64,000 bases of DNA from CAIUGU01 sp963819685 (GCA_963819685.1 CAWFXI010000007.1:573111-637110); one strand, 5' to 3'; shown: positions 26,363 to 36,028, counted from the first letter of the stretch. Program-made: numbers and translations. Notes: generated from the letters alone by a model not told the origin.

Positions 26363-28519
26363 TCAGGCGCAGGTGCGAATCACCTTGAGGACGTCGGGCA
26401 TCTTGCGCACGCTCCTGATGACCTGTGCCAGATGCTTGCGGTTGCGAACCTGCAGTTCGAAGATGATCGTGGAGGCTTCGGTATCGCTCTCGAGCATCGA
26501 AACATGATCGATGTTGGTCTGTGTGCCCGCGATATCGGAAGCGAGGGCAGCGAGGACGCCGACGCGATTGGCTACCTCAACGCGTACTTCCACCGTGTAG
26601 AGCCGATCCACGCCCGTCTGCCAGCTGACCGACAGCCACTTGTCTGGCTGCTTGCGATAACTGCGCAGATTGCCGCAGGACTCCCGGTGAATGACGACAC
26701 CGCGACCGCTTGACAGGTAGGCCATGATCGGGTCGTTCGGGATCGGGAAACAGCAGCGCGCATAGCTCACCACCAGCCCTTCGGTACCGGCAATCGCCAG
26801 TGGGTCGGCCTTGGTGAGGGGTCCTGCCGTTACTGCATCGGCCGGAAGGAGTCTGCGGGCAACGAGCGGCGCCAGACGTTCGCCGAGACCAATCTGCTCG
26901 AACAGCTGGTCAGACTTCTCCAGTCCAAGATCCGCAACGACGCTCTGCATGCGCGCGTCCTCGATTTTTCGCAAGGACAGCGACAACTCGCCGAGCGCCT
27001 GGTTGAGCAGCCGACGCCCGAGTTCGATGGCCTCGCCATGCTTGAGTCCCTTGAGGTAGTGCCGGATCGCCGCACGCGCTTTGGCCGTGACGACGAAATT
27101 GACCCATGCCGGATTCGGCGTCGCGCCCTTGGCAGTGATGATCTCGACCGTTTGCCCGTTACGCAGGGGTGTTCTGAGGGGCACGAGTCGGCGATCGATC
27201 TTGGCCGCCACACAGTGATTGCCGACGTCCGTGTGCACGTCATAGGCGAAATCGACGGCCGTGGAATTGCGTGGTAGCCGCCGGATATCTCCCTTGGGCG
27301 TAAACACATAGACTTTGTCCGGAAACAGGTCGAGCTTGACGCTCTCCATGAACTCTTCCGAGTTCCCACCCTGCTGCATCTCCATGAGCTGCTTCAGCCA
27401 CTCATGTGCATGGTCGCTGTAGGCCTTGCCCTGGTCCTCGCCGGTCTTGTACTGCCAGTGCGCCGCGATACCCGACTCGGCAACCCGATGCATGTCCTCC
27501 GTGCGAATCTGGACTTCAATCGGCATGCCATTCGGGCCAAACAGCGTCGTATGCAGGGACTGATACCCGTTGACGCGGGGAATGGCGATGTAGTCCTTGA
27601 AGCGACCCGGCATCGGGCGATACAGCCCGTGGACCAGCCCGAGCACCCGATAGCAGGTGTCGATGCTGTCGCAGACGATACGAAAGCCGAACACATCGAC
27701 GATCTCGGCGAGCGAAGAGCTCTTGCGACGCATCTTCTGGTAGACGCTGTAAAGGTGTTTTTCGCGCCCTTCGACCCGGCCGGCAACCCCGGCCTTGCCC
27801 AGGGCCGTGCGGATATTGTCGGCAATCTTGCCGATGAACTGCTTCTGGTTGCCCCGCGCCTTCTTGAGTGCCTTTTCAATGATCCGGTAGCGCCCCGGGT
27901 ACAGCGACTTGAACCCCAGCTCCTCGAGCTCGCTCTTTATCGAGTTGATGCCCAGCCTGTTGGCGATGGGCGCGAAAATCTCGAGCGTCTCGCGAGCGAT
28001 CGCGCGCCGCCTTGCCGGTGGCATGGCGCCCAGCGTGCGCATGTTGTGGGTCCGGTCGGCAAGTTTGACCATGATGACCCGGATGTCCCGGACCATCGCG
28101 AGCAGCATCTTGCGGAAGCTCTCCGCCTGCGCTTCCGCGCGGCTGCGAAACTGGATCTGATCAAGCTTGGAAACCCCGTCCACCAGATCCGCCACCTGGC
28201 TGCCGAACTTCTCCGCAATCTCGGCCTTGGCGGTGGGCGTGTCTTCCATGACATCGTGCAGGATCGCTGCAACGATGGTCTGGGCATCCAGGTGAAGATC
28301 CGCGAGCAGATCCGCGACCGCTACCGGATGAGCGATGTAAGGCTCGCCTGAGAGGCGCTTCTGCCCTTCGTGCGCCTGGGCGCCGAACTCGTAGGCTTCC
28401 CGGACCTGGTCGACCTGGTCAGGGGGCAGGTAGGTCTCAAGCTTGTTGAGGAGCTGGGTAACGCCTATCGACCGTCTTCCTGCCGGCCAGAGGTTCCGTA
28501 TGGAAGAGGCATAGTCCAT
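26363..28519 (-). CDS. spoT: bifunctional (p)ppGpp synthetase/hydrolase SpoT
   Basis: 718-aa stringent-response enzyme that makes and degrades (p)ppGpp. The hydrolase domain has the HD pair in ILHDVMEDT, the synthetase domain has YRVLGLVHGLY and the GYQSLHT motif, then a TGS domain (VYVFTPKGDIRRLP), and a C-terminal ACT domain (VEVANRVGVLAALASDI). Both catalytic domains look intact. It follows rpoZ by 30 bp. Confidence 0.96.
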   Translation of the reverse strand: MDYASSIRNLWPAGRRSIGVTQLLNKLETYLPPDQVDQVREAYEFGAQAHEGQKRLSGEPYIAHPVAVADLLADLHLDAQTIVAAILHDVMEDTPTAKAEIAEKFGSQVADLVDGVSKLDQIQFRSRAEAQAESFRKMLLAMVRDIRVIMVKLADRTHNMRTLGAMPPARRRAIARETLEIFAPIANRLGINSIKSELEELGFKSLYPGRYRIIEKALKKARGNQKQFIGKIADNIRTALGKAGVAGRVEGREKHLYSVYQKMRRKSSSLAEIVDVFGFRIVCDSIDTCYRVLGLVHGLYRPMPGRFKDYIAIPRVNGYQSLHTTLFGPNGMPIEVQIRTEDMHRVAESGIAAHWQYKTGEDQGKAYSDHAHEWLKQLMEMQQGGNSEEFMESVKLDLFPDKVYVFTPKGDIRRLPRNSTAVDFAYDVHTDVGNHCVAAKIDRRLVPLRTPLRNGQTVEIITAKGATPNPAWVNFVVTAKARAAIRHYLKGLKHGEAIELGRRLLNQALGELSLSLRKIEDARMQSVVADLGLEKSDQLFEQIGLGERLAPLVARRLLPADAVTAGPLTKADPLAIAGTEGLVVSYARCCFPIPNDPIMAYLSSGRGVVIHRESCGNLRSYRKQPDKWLSVSWQTGVDRLYTVEVRVEVANRVGVLAALASDIAGTQTNIDHVSMLESDTEASTIIFELQVRNRKHLAQVIRSVRKMPDVLKVIRTCA

Positions 28520-28549
28520 GGCGTAAAGATGCGGCTAACCCGGGGCGAT

Positions 28550-28834
28550 TCAATCTCCCAGCCCGAGGTGCGGTGCCCGCAATTCACCCGACATTTCGGG
28601 TTCGGGCATCATCAGTTCGGGTACCGGTGGTCGGTCGGCTTCTTCGAGGATCTCAGGTCCAACATGACCTGCGGCGATCTCTCTGAGTGCCACAACGGTA
28701 GGCTTGTCGTTTTCGACATCAACAGTAGGTTCCGCGCCATTCGCCACCCGTCGCGCCCGTTTGGCAGCGACCAACACCAGCTGGAAGAGGTTGGGGACGT
28801 TCTGCAGGCAATCTTCAACCGTAATTCGCGCCAT
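28550..28834 (-). CDS. rpoZ: RNA polymerase omega subunit
   Basis: 94-aa omega subunit, which assists beta' folding and takes part in ppGpp binding. It begins MARITVEDCL and contains FQLVLVAAKRARR and VVALREIAAGHV, all typical. The start is the ATG at 28834, not the longer frame to 29008. The gmk-rpoZ-spoT order is conserved in Enterobacteria and many relatives. Confidence 0.96.
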   Translation of the reverse strand: MARITVEDCLQNVPNLFQLVLVAAKRARRVANGAEPTVDVENDKPTVVALREIAAGHVGPEILEEADRPPVPELMMPEPEMSGELRAPHLGLGD

Positions 28835-28997
28835 CTGGCTTAAGTCCTCAAAAGTGCAATTCGAGATTAAAAGGGGAAACTGCCTGAACAGGCTATCTGC
28901 GGCCAGTATAGCTGAGCCGGCTACCGCCCGCATTCGGGCGGAATACGGTTTTCCGGTAACGGGGCAGGAGCAACGGCAATCGAGCTGCCTGCTGTGT

Positions 28998-29624
28998 CTA
29001 CTCCCCACCTGTCAGCAGGGGCATCAGGCTGGCAAGTTCCGGGCGGCCGGGGCGAAGGTGCTCGCCCTGCCCGCAAACGACTGCTTCCAGATCGTTCAGG
29101 GCGCGGTCAAAGTCGTCATTGACGACGACGTAGTCGAATTCCAGCCAGTGAGACATGTCGCTGCGGGCATCCCTGAGACGTCGCTCAATGACCGCGTCAC
29201 TATCGGTTGCCCGGCCCCGCAGGCGCCGTTCGAGTTCCCTGGCCGAAGGTGGAAGGATAAAGATCGAGAGGCATTCGGGTAGCGCCGTTCGAACCTGCCT
29301 CGCTCCCTGCCAGTCGATTTCCAGGATCACATCCGCACCCTGCTCCAGCAGGGATTCCACCTGGCTTTTCAGCGTCCCGTAATAGTTGTCGAAGACTTCG
29401 GCGTATTCCAGAAAATCGCCGGCGGCGATCTTCCGCTTGAATTCCTCCTTGTTGACGAAGAAATAATCGCGGCCCTCCTGCTCTGCAGGACGTCTCGGGC
29501 GGGTTGTGCAGGAGGTGGAAAACCGCAGATCCGGCCGCCGCTGCAGGAGTGCGCGCACGAGGGAGGTCTTCCCCGCCCCCGATGGGGCGGCGATCACATA
29601 AAGTCGTCCGCGCCTTGCAGTCAC
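28998..29624 (-). CDS. gmk: guanylate kinase
   Basis: Phosphorylates GMP to GDP in the cytoplasm. 208 aa with the P-loop APSGAGKTS (about 12-20), FSTSCTTRPRRPAE, and the GMP-binding region EYAEVFDNYYGT. Translation starts at a GTG at 29624. First gene of the minus-strand run gmk-rpoZ-spoT. Confidence 0.96.
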   Translation of the reverse strand: MTARRGRLYVIAAPSGAGKTSLVRALLQRRPDLRFSTSCTTRPRRPAEQEGRDYFFVNKEEFKRKIAAGDFLEYAEVFDNYYGTLKSQVESLLEQGADVILEIDWQGARQVRTALPECLSIFILPPSARELERRLRGRATDSDAVIERRLRDARSDMSHWLEFDYVVVNDDFDRALNDLEAVVCGQGEHLRPGRPELASLMPLLTGGE

Positions 29625-29700
29625 TGGTCAAACCATCGAGTCGGTGGGAGTAGCTTGGATTTTCGCCGGCTCGCGCGGCGGACCATGTCCGGCATGTTAG

Positions 29701-29932
29701 CAGGGTGATGCGAAACTCTTTGCAGCACCCTGTTACTCCGAGTGACGGACCACTCGGCGAAATCGATGAGTTCCAACTCATTGATTTCGGGAACCAGTGA
29801 AAACCACGCTTTTCGCTGGTTCCCGATGCAAAAGGCACGGATAGACTTTTGCATCAACCTGTTAGCAACAAGAATCCTTGTCCGTCCTGCGGGTTGCAGC
29901 CACTGGAAGTGGCTGCCGGGGAGTGCGGACGG
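29701..29932. repeat. tandem array of six hairpins between gmk and the CoA-transferase genes
   Basis: Six stem-loops follow each other in the 408-bp divergent gap 29625-30032. Arms: 29701-29707/29726-29732; 29738-29744/29751-29757 (CCGAGTG); 29758-29771/29776-29789 (14 bp, 4-nt loop, one wobble); 29789-29803/29810-29824 (15 bp, 6-nt loop, one wobble); 29825-29834/29846-29855 (GATGCAAAAG); 29896-29904/29908-29916 (GCAGCCACT, loop GGA), the last enclosed by CCGTCC/GGACGG at 29882-29887/29927-29932. The fifth belongs to the dispersed repeat. I see no gene in the gap. Confidence 0.85.
29825..29866 (+). repeat. palindromic dispersed repeat, copy 2
   Basis: Matches 22702-22743 at 40 of 42 positions on the opposite strand, including the AACCTGTTAGC flank at 29856-29866. 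The hairpin arms here pair perfectly over 10 bp. Confidence 0.85.
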
Positions 29933-30032
29933 TAAGATGCGCGCCCTGGGATTCGCGCCGAGCCGGCAAAACTCCCAAAACCAATCGGCCGGAAGTACTC
30001 CTGGCCGGCCACTTCGTGGAGGAGAGTCTTCA

Positions 30033-30749
30033 GTGCTAAACAAGCGAGCACGATCCGTCGCCGAGGCCGTGGCGGACATCAAGGATGGGGCAACCATCCT
30101 GGTGGGCGGCTTCGGTACTGCCGGAATTCCCAATGAACTGATCGACGGTCTCCTCGAGCAGGGAGCCCGGAATCTGGTCGTGGTGAACAACAATGCGGGC
30201 AATGGCGAAACCGGGCTCGCAGCGCTGTTGAAAGCCGGCCGGGTCCGCAAGATCATCTGTAGCTTTCCACGACAGGCGGACAGCTACGTATTCGACGAGC
30301 TGTATCGCGGCGGCAAGATTGAACTGGAACTTGTGCCACAGGGCAACCTTGCCGAGCGGATTCGTGCAGCGGGCGCCGGGATTGGCGGATTCTTCACGCC
30401 GACTGGTTTCGGTACCGAACTCGCACTCGGTCCTGGCGGCACGCCGAAGGAGACCCGCGAGATCGATGGCCGCATGTATGTGCTCGAACACCCGATTCAC
30501 GCCGACGTCGCGCTGATCCGCGCGGAGCAGGGCGATGCGTGGGGCAACCTGACTTATCGAAAGGCCGCCCGGAATTTCGGACCCGTCATGGCAATGGCAG
30601 CGAAGTGCACCATCGCCACCGTGCATGATTTCGTCGAGCTCGGTCAGATCGACCCGGAGCATGTCGTGACACCCGGAATCTTCGTCAGCCGGGTGGTGCT
30701 GGTCCCGCGGGTTGCAACGGGCGCCGGCGGCTTCAAGAAGGAGGCATGA
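30033..30749 (+). CDS. scoA: 3-oxoacid CoA-transferase subunit A
   Basis: Family I CoA-transferase alpha subunit, which with the next gene moves CoA between succinyl-CoA or acetyl-CoA and a 3-oxoacid. The 238 aa contain VGGFGTAGIPNELI, NNNAGNGETGL and TELALGPGGTPKE. The GTG start at 30033 is preceded by a strong GGAGGAGAG ribosome site. A longer open frame upstream covers the hairpin array and is not coding. The exact acceptor cannot be told from sequence. Confidence 0.92.
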   Translation: MLNKRARSVAEAVADIKDGATILVGGFGTAGIPNELIDGLLEQGARNLVVVNNNAGNGETGLAALLKAGRVRKIICSFPRQADSYVFDELYRGGKIELELVPQGNLAERIRAAGAGIGGFFTPTGFGTELALGPGGTPKETREIDGRMYVLEHPIHADVALIRAEQGDAWGNLTYRKAARNFGPVMAMAAKCTIATVHDFVELGQIDPEHVVTPGIFVSRVVLVPRVATGAGGFKKEA

Positions 30750-30750
30750 G

Positions 30751-31392
30751 ATGACGTACCAGCGCAGAACCAAGGACCAGCTCGCGATCCGGGTCGCTAA
30801 CGACATGCCCGACGGCGCCTATGTCAATCTCGGCATCGGCATGCCGACACTCGTGGCGAATCACATCGGTGGTGGCCGCGAGATCATCCTCCACAGCGAA
30901 AACGGCATTCTGGGCATGGGGCCTGCTCCAGCTCCCGGACAGGAAGACTATGACCTCATCAATGCCGGCAAGCAGCCCGTCACGCTGGTGACCGGCGGCT
31001 CCTATTTCCATCATGCGGACAGCTTCGCCATGATGCGCGGCGGGCACCTCGACATCTGTGTACTCGGCGCTTTCCAGGTCTCTGCCACCGGTGACCTTGC
31101 CAACTGGAGTACCGGGGAGCCTGGTTCGATTCCGGCTGTGGGCGGCGCGATGGACCTCGCAATTGGCGCCAAGCAGACCTGGGTGATGATGGACCTGCTG
31201 ACAAAGAAGGGTGAAAGCAAGCTGGTGCGCGAGTGCACCTATCCATTGACAGGTATTGCCTGCGTGTCCCGTGTTTACTCGGACCTGGCGACGTTCGAAT
31301 GTTCGCCGCAGGGAATCAGGCTTATCGACAAGGTCGAAGGGCTCGAGCTTCCTGAACTTGAGCGGCTGGTGGGGCTGCCGATCGGAACCTGA
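30751..31392 (+). CDS. scoB: 3-oxoacid CoA-transferase subunit B
   Basis: Beta subunit, 213 aa, carrying the catalytic glutamate in the SENGILGMGP motif, with NLGIGMPTLVANH before it and GGAMDLA after it. The ATG lies 1 bp after the stop of subunit A (TGAGATG), so the two are translationally coupled. Confidence 0.94.
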   Translation: MTYQRRTKDQLAIRVANDMPDGAYVNLGIGMPTLVANHIGGGREIILHSENGILGMGPAPAPGQEDYDLINAGKQPVTLVTGGSYFHHADSFAMMRGGHLDICVLGAFQVSATGDLANWSTGEPGSIPAVGGAMDLAIGAKQTWVMMDLLTKKGESKLVRECTYPLTGIACVSRVYSDLATFECSPQGIRLIDKVEGLELPELERLVGLPIGT

Positions 31393-31411
31393 AGTTCGAC
31401 TCAGCGCCAGG

Positions 31412-32278
31412 TCACTCGATGTTCTGCACCTGCTCGCGGATCTGCTCGATGATGACCTTCATATCGACTGCAGCCCGCGTGGTCTCCACGTCCTGTGACT
31501 TGGATGACAGGGTGTTCGCTTCCCGATTGAGTTCCTGCATCAGGAAATCGAGCCGCCGACCTGCAGGTTCCGAGGAATCCAGTGCCGCCACAATCTCGAC
31601 CAGGTGACTCTCGAGTCGGTCGAGCTCCTCATCAACGTCCATCTTGTGCGTGTAGAGCACGATCTCCTGATCGAGTCGGGTAGGGTCGATGGTCTGGCCG
31701 AGCTGGGCCACTTTGTCGATGATGCGCGCCCTTAGCCGCACTGTCAGTTCAGGCAAGCGAGCTTTCACGGCACCGACCTGAGCTTGCATGGCCGAGCAGC
31801 GCTGCAGGATCGTTTCACGCATCCTGGCGCCTTCGCGAGCCCGGGTGTCGTTCAATTCGTTCAGGGATTCCCTCACGAGATCGAGCGTTCCGGCGATCAC
31901 CGGGCTCAAATCCCGTTCCGCTTCCCGGATCACGCCCGGCCAGCGCATGACTTCGAGGGGGCTCACGGGCGCCGCGGTCGCCATCCGGTGGTGGAGTTCG
32001 GCGACCTGCTTCAGCAGCTGCGCCACCATCTCGTCGTTGATTTCGATGACGGGCGTGCTGCCTGCCGTTGCCTTGAGGTACAGGTTGGCATCGACCTTGC
32101 CGCGACGGAGTGAGGCCGCGATCACCTGCCGGACTTCATTCTCGACAGACTTGATCTCATCGGGCAGGCGCAACGAGAGTTCAAGATAGCGGTGATTGAC
32201 CGTCCGCAGTTCACAGGTAAGTGTGCCCCACGCGCCTTGACGCTCACGTCGAGCGAACCCGGTCATGCTGCGAATCAT
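31412..32278 (-). CDS. yicC: YicC-family endoribonuclease
   Basis: 288-aa member of the YicC/YloC family, reported as an RNA-degrading enzyme in E. coli. It begins MIRSMTGFARRE and has NHRYLELSLRLPD, RGKVDANL and the C-terminal GRRLDFLMQELNREANT. ATG 32278 is chosen because the family begins MIRSMT; ATG 32266 is second choice. The open frame to 32719 runs antisense into the phosphatase and is not coding. Confidence 0.92.
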   Translation of the reverse strand: MIRSMTGFARRERQGAWGTLTCELRTVNHRYLELSLRLPDEIKSVENEVRQVIAASLRRGKVDANLYLKATAGSTPVIEINDEMVAQLLKQVAELHHRMATAAPVSPLEVMRWPGVIREAERDLSPVIAGTLDLVRESLNELNDTRAREGARMRETILQRCSAMQAQVGAVKARLPELTVRLRARIIDKVAQLGQTIDPTRLDQEIVLYTHKMDVDEELDRLESHLVEIVAALDSSEPAGRRLDFLMQELNREANTLSSKSQDVETTRAAVDMKVIIEQIREQVQNIE

Positions 32279-32342
32279 CTCTTTTACTCGGATGCGTGGG
32301 GGGTGATATAAAGCGCCGCGAAGTGTAGCAGCAGAAGCAGGT

Positions 32343-33104
32343 GTGACGGAGTTGTCCTTGCTGATCGAGTATGCAGACCTCAGTCTCGTTGGTGCGCGCG
32401 AAGACAACCAGGATCGCGTGGCCATCGCCGTATCCGAACGGGCGGCTCTGCTCGTGGTCATCGACGGCATGGGTGGGCATGCGGATGGCGCCAAAGCTGC
32501 CGATACGGCGCTCAAGAGCATGCTCGATTCGTTCTGGCAATCCTCGCTGCCGCTATTCGATCCGCTGGGCTTCGTGCATCTCGCCCTGGGTCGCGCCCAT
32601 GATGATGTTTGCCGACTGGGCAATGGCCTGAGCGTGGACTCGCGGCCGCGCGCCACTACCGCAATATGTCTTGTCCAGGACGGCGCGGCGTACTGGGGGC
32701 ATATCGGGGACAGCCGCATCTACCTGATGCGCCGTGGCAAGGTGGCGGAACGTACACGGGACCACAGCCATGTCGAGCTGCTGCTGCGCGAGAAGAAGAT
32801 CACCGAGGAAGAAGTGACTCATCATCCCATGCGGAATTTTGTCGAGAGTTGCTTAGGGGGCGACCCTGCCATTCCGGAAATGACGATCAGCGGACGCAAG
32901 CCTCTTACGACTGGAGACCTGCTGCTGCTCTGCACCGATGGAATCTGGTCCAACCTGAGTGACTCGACCATCGCTGGTTACTGCAGTGACGAGACGGTCG
33001 ACCTGCGCGCCGCGCTCGAAGTCCTCGGTGCCCGCGCAGTCACCGCGTCGGCGCCGTTCAGTGACAATTCCACTGCGGCCATTCTCCGCTGGAAAGGCGA
33101 GTGA
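32343..33104 (+). CDS. PP2C-family serine/threonine phosphatase
   Basis: Metal-dependent protein phosphatase of 253 aa starting with GTG. The PP2C metal-binding motifs are complete: REDNQDR, VIDGMGGHADG, HIGDSRIYLMR, and the final DNSTAAILRW. It overlaps rph by 4 bp. No partner kinase is in the window, so its target is unknown. Confidence 0.9.
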   Translation: MTELSLLIEYADLSLVGAREDNQDRVAIAVSERAALLVVIDGMGGHADGAKAADTALKSMLDSFWQSSLPLFDPLGFVHLALGRAHDDVCRLGNGLSVDSRPRATTAICLVQDGAAYWGHIGDSRIYLMRRGKVAERTRDHSHVELLLREKKITEEEVTHHPMRNFVESCLGGDPAIPEMTISGRKPLTTGDLLLLCTDGIWSNLSDSTIAGYCSDETVDLRAALEVLGARAVTASAPFSDNSTAAILRWKGE

Positions 33105-33832
33105 GCACACACCAGAGGCCGAGTGGCCGAACTCCCGACCAGTTGCGGCCGGTCCGCTTTACCCGGCGGTATACCCGCCACGCCGAAGGTTCTGTGCTGG
33201 TCGAGTTCGGCGATACGCGAGTGCTCTGCACCGCGACCGTCGAGGGCAGCGTGCCTTCCTTTCTGAGGAATTCCGGGCGAGGTTGGGTAACCGCCGAATA
33301 CGGCATGCTGCCGCGTGCGACCCATACCCGTTCGCCCCGTGAGGCGGCCAAGGGCAAGCAGGGTGGGCGGACGCTCGAGATACAGCGTTTGATCGGGCGC
33401 GCACTGCGCGCCGTCGTCGATCTCAAGGCGCTGGGCGAGCGCACCATCACGCTCGATTGCGATGTACTGCAGGCTGACGGCGGAACGCGTACGGCAGCCA
33501 TTACCGGTGGCTACGTCGCGCTGGTCGATGCTGTCGGCGCGCTGGTCAAACGCGGGCAACTCAAGGAAAGCCCTGTGCACGGACAAGTGGCGGCCGTTTC
33601 AGTCGGCATTTCCGGCGGAATTCCGGTCCTGGACCTCGATTACCTCGAGGATTCCGAAGCCGAAACCGACATGAACGTCGTGATGAACAACGGTGGAGGG
33701 TTTATTGAAGTGCAGGGAACTGCCGAAGGTCATGCCTTCCGGCGTCACGAACTCGATGAGCTTCTGAACCTTGCTGCGGGCGGCATCGGTCAGTTGCTGG
33801 CACTGCAGATCGAGTCCCTGAGCGCAGACTGA
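33101..33832 (+). CDS. rph: ribonuclease PH
   Basis: Phosphorolytic 3'-5' exoribonuclease that trims tRNA 3' ends. 243 aa with SGRTPDQLRPV, FGDTRVLCTATVE, WVTAEYGMLPRATH and QADGGTRTAAITGG; unlike the E. coli K-12 allele there is no truncation. GTG start inside the stop of the phosphatase gene. Confidence 0.96.
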   Translation: MSTHQRPSGRTPDQLRPVRFTRRYTRHAEGSVLVEFGDTRVLCTATVEGSVPSFLRNSGRGWVTAEYGMLPRATHTRSPREAAKGKQGGRTLEIQRLIGRALRAVVDLKALGERTITLDCDVLQADGGTRTAAITGGYVALVDAVGALVKRGQLKESPVHGQVAAVSVGISGGIPVLDLDYLEDSEAETDMNVVMNNGGGFIEVQGTAEGHAFRRHELDELLNLAAGGIGQLLALQIESLSAD

Positions 33833-33857
33833 CAGACGACCTCCGCAGCGGCGGAAC

Positions 33858-34469
33858 ATGCGCATCGTCCTCGCCACGGGTAATCCTGCAAAGCTCAAGG
33901 AACTTGAGGCGTTGCTGTCACCCTGGCAGATCGAAGTGTTGCCCCAATCCGCATTCACCGACACGAGCGCCGATGAAACGGGGCTGACTTTCATCGAGAA
34001 CGCGATCCTCAAGGCACGCCACGCAGCCGGGATTTCCGGTCTGCCCGCGGTTGCTGACGATTCCGGACTGGAGGTTGATGTCCTGCATGGCCGGCCTGGA
34101 ATTCATTCCGCGCGGTTTGCCGGCGCCCGTGCCAGTGATGCAGATAATCTCAACAAGTTGCTCGACGAGCTGCAGGACGTCCCGGATGACTTGCGTACAG
34201 CGCGCTATCGCTGCGCGCTCGTATACCTGCGCTTCCCCCTGGATCCTGCGCCGATCGTCTGTCAGGCAAGCTGGGAAGGGCGCATTCTTCGCGAATCGCG
34301 CGGGAAAGGCGGATTTGGCTATGACCCGATTTTCCGTGTCGCAGGACTCGACGTCAGTGCAGCAGAGCTTCCCTCCGCCGTGAAGAACCAGTTGAGTCAT
34401 CGCGGCCAGGCATTGCGCATGCTGGCACGAGAGCTGGAAACCGCAAATACCTCGATTCCGCACGTCTGA
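33858..34469 (+). CDS. rdgB: dITP/XTP pyrophosphatase
   Basis: House-cleaning nucleotidase that removes dITP and XTP. 203 aa beginning MRIVLATGNPAKLKEL, with ETGLTFIENAILKARHA, ADDSGLEVD and GFGYDPIF. It follows rph and precedes hemW, a common order. Confidence 0.95.
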   Translation: MRIVLATGNPAKLKELEALLSPWQIEVLPQSAFTDTSADETGLTFIENAILKARHAAGISGLPAVADDSGLEVDVLHGRPGIHSARFAGARASDADNLNKLLDELQDVPDDLRTARYRCALVYLRFPLDPAPIVCQASWEGRILRESRGKGGFGYDPIFRVAGLDVSAAELPSAVKNQLSHRGQALRMLARELETANTSIPHV

Positions 34470-34480
34470 ACGTACCAGCG

Positions 34481-35641
34481 ATGACGCTTGCTTGCCCACC
34501 GCTCGCGCTCTACGTCCACATACCGTGGTGTGTAAAAAAATGTCCCTATTGCGATTTCAACTCGCACCAGGCTCCAGACGGTCAGCTTCCTGAGGAGGGC
34601 TATGTCCGGGCGCTGATCGACGATCTCGAGCACGATATTTCATTGGTCGCCGATCGGCAGCTGCAGTCGATCTTCATCGGCGGAGGTACTCCAAGCCTCT
34701 TCAGTCCACGCGTGATCGGCGAGTTGCTCCGCCAGGTTGCGGCCAGGATCAGCTGCGTACCCGACATCGAGATTACCCTCGAGGCCAACCCGGGCACGAT
34801 CGAACATGGGCGCTTCGCCGGATATCGGGAAGCAGGGGTCACCAGGGTGTCGCTCGGCGTACAGAGCTTCGATGCCGGGCATCTCAAGCGTCTGGGGCGA
34901 ATTCATTCTCCCGATGATGTGTTTCGCGCTGCCCAGGAGCTCGAGAGTGCCGGGATACACAACTTCAATCTGGATCTGATGTACGCGTTGCCGGAACAGT
35001 CCCTGGCACAGGCCGTGTCAGATGTTGCAACCGCCATCGACCTGGGACCCGCTCACCTGTCGCACTATCAACTCACGCTTGAGCCGGGGACAGCGTTTCA
35101 CTTCCGCCCACCCGCCGCCATGCCGGATCCGGAGAAGGCATGGGAAATGCAGACGGCCTGTCAGGCCCTGCTGGCACAGGGGGAGTTCGAACAATACGAA
35201 GTGTCGGCTTATTCGAGCCGCGAAAGCCGTTGTCGCCACAATCTCAACTATTGGCAATTTGGTGACTATCTCGGAATAGGGGCAGGCGCTCATGGCAAGT
35301 TGACCGATATGGCGCAGGGCAGAATCATTCGTACGACGAGACACAAGCAGCCCCGGGCGTACTTGAGCGCTGCCGCTGCCGTTGACAGGCTGGAGGAGGT
35401 GCGCGCGGTCAGTGCCAGGGACCTGCCGTTTGAGTTCATGCTGAATGCGTTGCGACTTCGCGAAGGCTTCAGCATCGACGTGTTTGAGGCGCGCACGGGA
35501 GTGGCAGTCCAGAGCGTTGAACAAGCCCTGCGACTCGCGGAGCGCAGGGGGCTGTTGGAATCCAGCCAGACTGGACACTGGCGACCCAGTGAACTGGGTT
35601 GGCGATTCCTGAATGATCTGCAGGAGCTATTCCTGGTCTGA
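34481..35641 (+). CDS. hemW: radical SAM heme chaperone HemW
   Basis: 386-aa radical-SAM protein related to HemN. The iron-sulfur motif is CVKKCPYC, after YVHIPW, and GGGTPSLF and SLGVQSFD follow. As in HemW it lacks the HemN-specific N-terminal extension, and HemW-type proteins act as heme carriers, not as coproporphyrinogen oxidase. Confidence 0.94.
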   Translation: MTLACPPLALYVHIPWCVKKCPYCDFNSHQAPDGQLPEEGYVRALIDDLEHDISLVADRQLQSIFIGGGTPSLFSPRVIGELLRQVAARISCVPDIEITLEANPGTIEHGRFAGYREAGVTRVSLGVQSFDAGHLKRLGRIHSPDDVFRAAQELESAGIHNFNLDLMYALPEQSLAQAVSDVATAIDLGPAHLSHYQLTLEPGTAFHFRPPAAMPDPEKAWEMQTACQALLAQGEFEQYEVSAYSSRESRCRHNLNYWQFGDYLGIGAGAHGKLTDMAQGRIIRTTRHKQPRAYLSAAAAVDRLEEVRAVSARDLPFEFMLNALRLREGFSIDVFEARTGVAVQSVEQALRLAERRGLLESSQTGHWRPSELGWRFLNDLQELFLV

Positions 35642-36028
35642 CTTACGGTGAGTCGACCTCACCAAGGCACACGCAAGCTGGTGAAACGGTTTGTAAATTT
35701 CTCCCGGATCTCCAACGAAAGGGCGGTCATGCAGCGAGGTTATGCACACCGGATGCCGACGTGACAGGAAATCGGGCGTTGATGACACTTGTGAATCAGT
35801 GTTGCGAAGTAAGGTCGTCAACTTGTTGAAATATAAAGCACAAAATGGGTGGCTAAAATTTGATCAACTTGACAGTGCCGTGTTCTGGACGCTGCAGGCA
35901 CCCCTTTCGGGGACTTTATTCCACAGACTTATCCACAGGATTTGTGGATAACCGATGGCGGCACCGGGTTTCCGCGATGCAGCGCTCCTCAGTTGGCTGA
36001 CGCATCTGGCCGGTTGGGAATTATTTTC

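Noticed and set aside
29742..30032. In-frame 5' extension of the CoA-transferase subunit A
   Set aside because: It translates the hairpin array; the GTG at 30033 has a strong ribosome site and matches the family N-terminus.
32279..32719. Extended yicC frame
   Set aside because: It lies antisense to the PP2C gene; the family start MIRSMT at 32278 is clear.
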